This document shows positions 40,380 through 48,208 of a stretch of DNA of 48,208 nt, one piece after another. Position 1 is the stretch's first letter; every line of letters starts with the position of its first letter. The position numbers and the translations under genes were made by a program. Under the pieces are notes generated by a model. It was not told the DNA's origin and made no database searches. It was given only the letters and a program-made list of their open reading frames with translations. Source of the DNA: Pelargonium tetragonum (lineage: Eukaryota; Streptophyta; Magnoliopsida; Geraniales; Geraniaceae); NCBI GenBank assembly GCA_036897445.1, contig JAYMTL010000144.1, forward strand, positions 1 through 48,208, written 5' to 3'.

Positions 40380-40700
40380 TAGGTTTAGTCGGTAGGATAT
40401 ACTACTTCAGGTCCTCCATAGGTTCGTACCCTCCCTCTTGATAAGCTTCATAAGACAACGAGGAGTATAACCTAGATATAAGATACGAAAACTAACTAAC
40501 CAGTAAAACCAACTCCTATTTCCTATAAAGTACATTACTGGACTAGAATAAAGAATCCATTACTACTCTTCGTTTAGTCAGGTATATCTCTTACTATTAC
40601 TGTTACCTCTGGAGCTCCTATAAGAAGCTTTAGTAAAAGACTCCTACTCCTAAGAAGAAAACAAAGAAAACAATTAAGTCAAATAAGAATTAATAAGATA
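40380..40700. repeat. Patch holding an inverted copy of the 29-nt motif
   Basis: On the minus strand 40580-40608 reads AGGTAACAG...AGAGATATACCT, the clearest copy of the dispersed motif, with complementary ends AGGTA and TACCT. It is 24/29 identical, without gaps, to the plus-strand copy at 43108-43136. Just downstream, TAAGTCAAATAAGAAT (40675-40690) repeats 34861-34876 exactly. The patch is stop-rich and not coding. Confidence 0.45.
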
Positions 40701-42999
40701 TTGGGTTATAGCGGTATCTCTTTAAAATCAAAAAACTATATCCCCTCTTTGTTAGCCAAGAGTAGGAGTACTGCTTCCCGTAATTCCAAAAAAGTCAAGC
40801 TTCTTTGTAACTTCGTTACCTGCTCTTGTTATAAGGATAAAAACTTTCTTTGATTTCAATGTCTATTTCAGAAGAGGCAACTTTGATTTTCTGTATAGAT
40901 AGAGTGAAACTTTCAGCAACCCGTGGAAAAACCCAATTATAGTTCAGCTTTGGTAATGCTTCTACTTCCGAGTAAAGAGTTGTCTTTTTGGGAGGAGTTT
41001 CGTAAAATTTGAGTGCTTTTATACATGTAGGGCAGTCCTACTTTTCAGGAACTCGGATACACTTCATTAGCTAAATTCGGGTTGAGGATTTTTTAGTCAA
41101 AATTTGAACAGGAAAAAAGAACTTCGTTACCTCTGTGAGGTCTCGAGTTTAGGCCCTTTTTTTTAATAAAAAAAGTTAGGATTCATAATTCATATACACG
41201 CGTTCATACTTTTTTCACTTCAATAGGAATTTTGGGAATACATCTGGACTATCTACTATACTTTTAAGGCTCAACCCCGGATTTGCGATAAACAAATATG
41301 GCAGCGAGGAAGACATCTAATTACAAGGAATAAATGACTCTCTATAGACTCTATTACTAGAGAGATCTATTAAACTCCCCTATACTAAGAGTTTAGGTCT
41401 TGAAAAGTAAGGGATGCGGTCAGGAATAGGGAAACCCGTGTGTTTGTACTACGAAAAAAGGGGTCTCACCCTACACTACAATAGAAACAGGATTCTCTAA
41501 GAAGTAGGAGCTTAGCTAGTATTGAACGGGATTTATAAACTAAAAGTAGCTTGGCTTCGCTTTTCAGTTGTTATAGAATCTCCTTATCTTATGAATCTAG
41601 AAAAAGTGGGAGGCAGTTGTAGACTGGAAACCCTGTTAAATAGTGACTCCAAAAGCCCTAGGTATAAAACTCCAAACTAGTGATAAAAGGAGAATTTGGT
41701 AATAATTTTAGGTTTGGTGTTGGGTTGCATAAGACTAAGAAATCTGGTCTGGCTAAGGAGTAAAGGTTTAACAAGACAAGAGTTTAGTTAAAGCTCTGAA
41801 GCAACTGAAGAGGAAGGCTCTGAACTTCTTTAGGGGGGAGGGGGAGAAAAGAATCTATGACTTGTCTTTGGTACTGCTTTCTTAAAAAATCCCAATAAAT
41901 AAAAGCTCCGTTAAAGTTTTTTTAGGAAGTCAAGCCGTTGTAAACGGGTTTCCTAAACAAAATTTTCAATTCCTTTACAAATACCCAGGTTTAGAGCCCA
42001 AACAAAACGAAGGAAATTTTTATCCTAAAAAAAAATGGCCTGGGTTTTTAGTTAGCAAGGAGGCCCAAACTAAATTGAGTAAGTATAAAATAGGGAGGGG
42101 TTAGCTTAGTTAGAATTAGAAAGAATCCAGACAGCTAAAAGGAGTCCCTATTTAGATTTTTTAGATCTGCAATAAAGCTTTTTATGTCTTAACGAGGCCC
42201 TTTAGAAAGTTAAGTTTCTGGAAAACCCTATAATAAATTGCATGCAAAACGAGTTAGATAACCGCCAAAGAGGGATACTCAGAGCCTTTTTTTTTCGCAA
42301 TCTTAGCTATACACTTTAGCCTTTTCAAATGAATCTAAGTTTCTTTATTTGTAAGTTAAAAAAAGAACTAAATAAAGAAAAGAAGGAGGCAGTAAATATT
42401 AGGAATATAGTGACTTTTTTACATTACTAGAGTCTCTTGGGTATCCGGTTACTAGAGAAAGATTTTCTATCTATTAAGGTTAGGGTACAACAAAAATTTT
42501 CTTTCTTTTTTAAGTGCCCATATCCCTTATACAGGGGCAGCCCCATACGCATCTATTGGAAAATAAGTTTCACAAAAGGACTGGATACAATTTCAAGAGC
42601 TCTCTGAATGCTGTATATATAAAGATAAAGGCAGTGTTTTAAAGGGAATTTTGAGTATTTAGATAGAGTAGTTCTTCCTTTAGTAGATTTTTTTTATATT
42701 TAGGGGAATTTAGGAAGTATAAACTTAAGTCGGCTTTTTTGAAGCTAGTTTAGGTTCTTGCACTTTTGAAAACGTCGACTCCTTTTTTAGGGTGAAAGAG
42801 TTTCAAATCAAGGTATTCCGCGAAGTTTTTTTCTATATATTAAATAATTCTAAGAGAAAAACTTGAGTAAAAAGTTCGTAGGGGACTCCTTTTTAATCCT
42901 TTCAAATGTCTGAGTTCCGGGTATATAGTGTAATAAAAAGGTTTTTGTAAATAAAGACTAAGCTCTAGGATCAGGGGTTTAGTGTATCGCAGTGTATTC
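40701..42999. other. Spacer, no gene recognised
   Basis: Mixed A-rich and G-rich runs, including a G-rich stretch at about 41830-41845, nine A near 42027 and nine T near 42287. No frame, RNA gene or repeat of note was found. Confidence 0.5.
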
Positions 43000-43340
43000 T
43001 TCTCTTCGTATTGAATTTGGTATTAGTATTGTAGCAAACAAATAAGGGTTTGGGTTTCCTTTGCTTCTTTGTATTCTGTGTTGTTTGAGTTCTTGTACTG
43101 GCTATAGAGGTAACATGAGTAAGAAGAGATATACCTATACTCTACTGTTAAGGGAATGAATCGGGCTAATAGTTAGTTTTAGTAGAGCATAGAATAGGCT
43201 GACTTTCTTTAGAGTCTTCTTTATTTGATTAGCTTGTTAGATTAGATGGGTTAGCAGGTGTTAGGTATGTATGCTATGTATAAGCAAGCTTACCTCAAGG
43301 TGCTCGGGAGCTTATCAATAGGGAGGGTTTCTCCTTATGT
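43000..43340. repeat. Patch with plus-strand copy of the 29-nt motif
   Basis: GTTTGAGTT...CTTGTACTGGCTATAG leads into AGGTAACATGAG...AGAGATATACCT (43108-43136). The same order (GTTTGAGTTAG, TTTGTACTAGCTATAAG, then a motif copy) occurs at 46619-46683, so the shared unit is at least 60 nt with small gaps. Farther on, GAGCTTATCAATAGGGAGGG (near 43309-43328) resembles sequence near 33893-33910. Non-coding, function unknown. Confidence 0.45.
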
Positions 43341-43658
43341 GTATAGGAATGAGTCCGGAGTCAATTCGAGAATTTCCTACCTTTAGTAAAGTTTATATAG
43401 AAAAAGTAGTCCACCCGTACGGAAAAGTACTCAAAACTCTAATCTAATAAAGAGAGATTTCCTATTTTTATTGAAATTCCTGAAAGATAGATATACAGAA
43501 AGCCAGGTTTCCGCAAACAAGTCTTTTAGTAAAGAAGTCCTGTCTGACTGATAAATATCTTTCCCAGTTTTACCTTTATTCAATGCTTTTGGGATTAGAA
43601 CTTGCTTTGTATATTCCAAGAGGCTCTACTTTTCATTCTAAAGCGAATTTTATTGGGA

Positions 43659-44063
43659 AGTAGGTCAATAAGAAGATAGCTGTGAGCCCCCCCCCTCCCA
43701 GATCCGTCGGCAAAGCAGAGCCCAGAGAAGGAGGTAGCCTCTCAATAAGAGTAAGCAGAAGTAAGGTGTAGCTATAGTTTCTAGGTTCTGATTTCAGAGT
43801 CTAAACTAAAGTAGAAATGGATTCGTTATTTTAGAATGTTGAAGGTTTTACTAAAAAGAGTGGCAGTGGTAGAGTCTAGCTCTAAAGGAAGTTGGTAAGG
43901 ATAGTAAACAGAAAAATGAGTCTAGAAAGTAGATAAGGAATTCCAGGAGGGGTCTAAGAAATCCTGGTAGTAAACAAGTCAAATAGGGGGCCATAACTGA
44001 TTATGGAAACTTACGATAAAGAAATTCTAGATAAAAACTTTGGGGTTGCTTGAGTGAATCTGG
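43659..44063 (+). repeat. Diverged direct repeat, copy 2 (partner 39541-40100)
   Basis: Carries the same two anchors as copy 1 in the same order (43659-43688 and 44024-44060), about 365 bases apart here and about 410 there. A run of nine C (43687-43695) lies right after the first anchor and is absent from copy 1. A further word, GAGTCTAAACTAAAGTAGAA (43797-43816), resembles 40047-40064, but in a different order, so the copies are rearranged as well as diverged. Confidence 0.45.
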
Positions 44064-45543
44064 GTTACTCTTTCTTTAGCTTCTACAAGAAAGAATTTGT
44101 AAATTTGTATAAGTTTGGATTTTCAAGTTTTCATTTAGATGTACTATACTACAATTCTAATTAGCTTTAGTGCCCTCATTTCAGTTGGAGCTTTAAAGTT
44201 CTAGGTTTGACAGGCTAGTAGCTAGTGGGGAGAATCTCTTATCTTAGAAGGGACTCAGGAAAAGGTGAAGCTCGTAAATAGAGTATGAGAGAGAGGAACC
44301 TATCAAACACAGCCACAGGTTAGAAATTTTATTCACAGGGAATATAGTCAGTCTATTCTGTAAAGTACAAATGGAAGCAAGTCGTTCAAAAGAAAGTTAA
44401 GAAAGATTGATTATAAAAGTCCCAACCCTCGAGAAAGTAAAGAATTGACAGTAACTCAAGTCCTTTTCTTAAGACCTATTTCGTGTTTCTTGTAATTGAG
44501 TAATGAAGTCCAATAAGAAAGTAAGGAGATTTCCCCTAACTAAGAAGCATTTTCTAATTCTAAAAAAGGAGTTTTTTACTGGGCATTTCAAGTGAAGTGA
44601 AAATTGTTTCTAAATTCAATTCCAATGGAGTGCTAAAAAAAGGGTATCCCTAACCCTAATCTAATATACTGCTAGACCCCGAGTTCTAGTTCTAGTCCAG
44701 AGTCTTTTAGAGTACAAAGTAAGCAAGAAAGATATAGTAAAAGCCGGTTCTAAAGAGGTCGAAGCGGGACAACCTCTAACTTCTGGATCTAGTTAACAAG
44801 GAGCGGCTCTATTCTCAGTCTAAGGTTTCAAAAAGGAATTGAATTCCATAGCCAAAACCGTGGATAAATCGGTATTACGAGGTACCCAAGCTATAAATAA
44901 AGGACACTCGAGGCACATTAGCATTGTTTTCTTTCTATTCCGTTATTTGTTTCTGATGGGAGTGAGGAATCCGGTGCCTGTTTCTCAGTTTCTACTTCTA
45001 AAAAAAGCTACTTATTAGGAAACAAGATTGGTTTCTTCTTTCTTTGCTTTATCTAGTGTAATCAGTTTTTACACTTTACAAGGATATATCTTTCCTATAT
45101 TCCAAGTGGGATTTTATTAAGATAAGAAATGAGTACAGGTTTTTAGTAAAGTGTCTATTTAAAGAGTTCAATTCAAAAAGGGTTAACGAGCAAGCTAACT
45201 TAGGGATTCTCCTTTTTTGAAATGCGGATCAAAGTGCATTACAAGGCTTCAAGATTCTTCCGGATTCCTATACTAAAGTGATATAAGATTAGAGGTCAGT
45301 CTTCTCGTAAGACCTTTTGTACTGCCTATTCCAAATGAAAGGGTTTACTGTCACTCTTTATTAAAAAGCCCCAGAAAAAACTTTATTCACTAGAAGACTC
45401 AAAAATTAGGACAAATATCAAGTATGTAGTATCCAGAAGCTTTTAGAAAAATTTTCCTATTAGATATAACTATAAAAAGTATATGTCAATTTTTGGGGAG
45501 CAGCTACCCATTTCAAGTAAGGGGATATAGAAAGAGTATCTTA
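44064..45543. other. Purine-rich spacer, no gene recognised
   Basis: A/G-rich on the plus strand like 38.2-38.9 kb. No open frame above chance length, no RNA gene and no clear repeat partner apart from general texture. Confidence 0.45.
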
Positions 45544-45634
45544 TTAACAGGTAATGCAATTACTTTCTTCCTTTTCATTGGAGGAAGCACCGCCTCGGAG
45601 AAACCCATAAGGACTAGGAAGAAAAGGCAATAAG

Positions 45635-45952
45635 ATGCCAAGTGAAGTTGAAGTAGTTTGCCTATATACAATACATGAAGCTAAAAGGCATTTCTCAGGA
45701 TCAGGGATTTCACAAAAGTTAGGGGGTCCCGGTCTAATAAGAGACCAGTTGTGCTTTTTGATTTCCTTACTGTTTATCAGCAGCAAGTCAGAGTCTGGGG
45801 TTTCTATAATTGATAGGGGTTTTTCCCAGATCGATAATCAAAATGTTGGGGTAAAGCAGGATGAAAAGGGAGGTCCTGTTATACTAAAACCAATAGAAAC
45901 TTATAAACTTAGGGGGTTCAAGTTCAAAAAGAGGGAGTCTCCGTATTGCTAA
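45635..45952 (+). CDS. Unrecognised 105-codon frame, doubtful gene
   Basis: An ATG-started frame, tied for the longest in the window. Segments include LCFLISLLFISSKSES near residues 39-54, a short hydrophobic stretch, and a Lys-rich C-terminus (LRGFKFKKRES). It resembles no family I know. An 80-codon minus-strand frame (45544-45786) overlaps it, so the block is stop-poor on both strands. The triplet frame opens at a TAA 30 bases before the ATG. It could be a small mitochondrial orphan frame or chance. Confidence 0.2.
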   Translation: MPSEVEVVCLYTIHEAKRHFSGSGISQKLGGPGLIRDQLCFLISLLFISSKSESGVSIIDRGFSQIDNQNVGVKQDEKGGPVILKPIETYKLRGFKFKKRESPYC

Positions 45953-46393
45953 AAAGAAAGATAGGGAAGAAATTCTTTTTATATAAAGTCTAAAGTAAAC
46001 TGGCTTTTTGCTCCTCAGTACTTTTCTTATAAGCAGCAGGGTTTCAAAGTCGGATAAGAAGTCAAGGGTTTAGACTAGAGTCAGGTATTGATGAGTTTTT
46101 ATGCTTTTATGGGAGTACCTTACAGAGGAGAATGCTCAAATTTTGGTTGTCAGAATTCACCTATACAGAAAATGACTGAAATATACACACCTTTCAATCA
46201 AACTCCTCAAAATCCCTTTCAATTAAAAGATACACTTTTTACTTGATTTGAAATAGAAAAATCGAAGAAGCTGGGATCCTTTATAGCAAGAACTGGATAA
46301 TCACTTATATAGAATCAACTTCTAAATCAAACCACCCCGCAAGATAAGCTCTCTCTTTCTTTATTGCAGTTAGTTTAGATAGTATACGTTGTT

Positions 46394-46455
46394 GGGATGA
46401 GAAGTTAGAGCATCTACAACTGGAAGCGGTGCGCATGGGTTCAAATGGTCTTCCT
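46394..46455 (+). other. tRNA-like fragment, not a folded tRNA
   Basis: GGGATGA, then GTTAGAGCA (like a D-arm) at 46404-46412, then TGCGCATGGGTTCAAAT (like a T-arm) at 46430-46446, fall in tRNA order. The T-stem does not close (ATGGG against GGTCT), no 3' acceptor strand pairs with GGGATGA, and no clean anticodon stem is present. It is either a decayed tRNA gene or a coincidence of common words. Confidence 0.15.
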
Positions 46456-46700
46456 ATTTTTCTTGTTTTCTTGCTTCTTTTTATGTTATGACTCTGTTTT
46501 TCATTGTCTTACTTGTTTGAGTTAGATTTTTCTTAGTCTTCGGACTCTGCCTTTTTCGTTGACTTACCTCTTTGAGTTCTTGGGCTACTCCTTGTTTTAG
46601 AGTTAGACTTCTTCTATTAGTTTGAGTTAGATCCTTTGTACTAGCTATAAGAAGGATAACAGTAAGAGTAAAGAGCTATACCTAAGCCCTATGAATAGGG
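46440..46700. repeat. TTGAGTTAG-rich patch with a 29-nt motif copy
   Basis: GTTTGAGTTAGA, CTCTTTGAGTTCTTGG, TTTTAGAGTTAGACTTC and GTTTGAGTTAGATCC recur within about 120 bases (46514-46632), so the patch is internally repetitive with irregular spacing. It ends with CTAGCTATAAG and a motif copy of 31 nt (46653-46683) related to 43108-43136 and, inverted, to 40580-40608. Confidence 0.4.
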
Positions 46701-46704
46701 ATTC

Positions 46705-46965
46705 TTGAAAGACAAAGTCCCGCAGCTCTCAAAGTCAGATTTTTGGACATGGTATCTACTTTATAAGCGCTTTTGTGTGATAAAAGGTTTCATTACTCAT
46801 AACTTTCTCCGAGTCATTGTGATTTTCAGTTCTTATCATCCGGGCTTTGAGTCTTGTATAGTTGTTGTGATTCCTATCCTAGTTTACCTGGCTACTTTGA
46901 TATTAGATATATTAGACGAATTTCCTTACTTAGCTCTTTTGTCAACTGAGTCAAGTAATTTATAG
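46705..46965 (+). CDS. Unrecognised hydrophobic 86-codon frame, doubtful gene
   Basis: The frame begins with TTG and has no ATG near its start. It follows directly on the internally repetitive patch. Residues about 37-43 (VIVIFSS) and 52-69 (CIVVVIPILVYLATLILD) are hydrophobic and would form one or two membrane helices. No homology is recognised. Fragments of mitochondrial membrane-protein genes can look like this, but T-rich sequence gives the same appearance. Confidence 0.15.
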   Translation: MKDKVPQLSKSDFWTWYLLYKRFCVIKGFITHNFLRVIVIFSSYHPGFESCIVVVIPILVYLATLILDILDEFPYLALLSTESSNL

Positions 46966-47585
46966 GATTCTAGCTTTCTCCCAAGGAAGAGTTTTGTGTT
47001 TATTGACAAAAGGGGGGAACACAACATAGTTATAAGGATCCCCAAGTTGAAAATGAAAAATGAATTTCTTTTGAAAGGTATAACACCCGTTTCAACGAAT
47101 TAACAAAGATAAGAGAGGTTCATTTCAAGGTATTCTGGTACCAAAAGATAAGAAAGAGGGGTTCTAAGTCAGTACAAACAAAGGTGAATCCATTTTGAAG
47201 TAGCAACGTTAATAATTAAGGTATCCCAGGGGTTCTGCTATATTCTTTGGGAACAAGTCCAAGGTACGAAAACTGATAATGTAAAAAACGGAAGGTGAAT
47301 CACTTATATAAAGAACTTATCGAAAGAAAGACCCACACTTACCAACGGAGGCTTGATAGAGAAGAGAGAACCTACTATAGATATCAAAAGAAAAAGATAT
47401 CAACTAACTGACGAAAAAGGACTTCTCTCCGGTCAAACGCGAGCTTCAACCCAAGAAAGTCATGGGTTCAAGTCTGAGAATTTCTTTGTGCGAGCTCTGG
47501 TTCGTTGACTCAGTCTATCAGCATTTCAATTAGAATCAAAGATTTTTTACAACTACGAATGCTGATCAATCAAATCGCGTCGTAA
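46966..47585. other. Spacer upstream of cox1
   Basis: No gene. It holds AATCACTTATATAAAGA (47298-47314), identical to 28189-28205, and GATAAGAGA (47108-47116), which differs at one position from the dicot mitochondrial promoter core CRTAAGAGA. It lies some 490 bases before cox1. Such 8/9 matches are common by chance, so no promoter is called. Confidence 0.4.
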
Positions 47586-47599
47586 GGGGGGGGGGGGGG
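47586..47599 (+). repeat. Run of 14 G next to cox1
   Basis: The longest homopolymer in the window, in a region otherwise about two thirds A/T. It ends nine bases before the first cox1-like codon and so lies where the start codon region should be. Such a run is prone to length error in sequencing and to slippage, and may mark a junction. Confidence 0.8.
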
Positions 47600-47608
47600 A
47601 AAAGCTTT

Positions 47609-48208
<600 letters not shown>

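Noticed and set aside
43687-43695. Run of nine C as a boundary of the 43.66 kb repeat
   Set aside because: Similarity to 39.55 kb starts before the run and resumes after it, so it looks like an expansion inside the copy and not an edge.
47108-47116. GATAAGAGA as a cox1 promoter (8 of 9 match to CRTAAGAGA)
   Set aside because: The first base differs and the distance to cox1 is about 490 bases. Similar near-matches are expected many times in A/G-rich sequence.
47488-47495. GTGCGAGC, which resembles the 5' end of plant mitochondrial group II introns
   Set aside because: An 8-base word alone is weak. No exon precedes it, and no domain V or VI follows between it and cox1.

Overview
This window most likely comes from a large, gene-poor mitochondrial chromosome of a land plant or close streptophyte relative. 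The only sequence I recognise is at the far right (47609-48208). It is the 5' third of a plant-type cox1 (cytochrome c oxidase subunit 1): nearly every residue is readable, but across three frame breaks. The rest is AT-rich (roughly one third G+C by eye), stop-rich on all six frames, and has no open frame longer than 105 codons. My rough estimate is that this is about what random sequence of that composition would give. The cox1 identity is secure. The organism is inferred from that protein and from the very low gene density; I cannot name a species.

Layout. From 1 to about 32.3 kb the sequence is featureless AT-rich spacer, punctuated by short G/C clusters of the type GGATCC, GGACTCC and GGGTCCC, plus a few local structures: an 18-nt palindrome (1866-1883), three hairpins or a possible pseudoknot (8216-8235, 11260-11297, 14262-14286), and blocks where overlapping short frames are open on both strands (15.5-15.9, 23.6-24.0 and 27.7-28.2 kb). 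From about 32.3 to 47.5 kb the texture changes. There are patches of CTT/TAG-rich sequence (32.3, 33.5-33.9, 34.4-34.9, 38.9, 39.3, 40.4-40.7, 43.0-43.3 and 46.4-46.7 kb) that share short words with each other. They include five diverged copies of a motif of about 29 nt, some with AGGTA...TACCT ends, in both orientations. Purine-rich tracts between them include a diverged direct repeat pair (about 39.55-40.02 and 43.66-44.06 kb). A degraded group II intron domain V-like sequence may lie at 34043-34078. The last part is the broken cox1, immediately preceded by a run of 14 G.

How it works together. I see no operon, no rRNA, no convincing tRNA, no CRISPR array and no intact mobile element. The right-hand third looks like old duplicated and shuffled spacer. 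The cox1 copy is either a recent pseudogene, a consensus with indel errors, or a gene whose frame is restored after transcription; the sequence alone cannot decide. No previously undescribed system can be demonstrated here. The best leads are the frame-broken but residue-conserved cox1 and the dispersed 29-nt repeat family.
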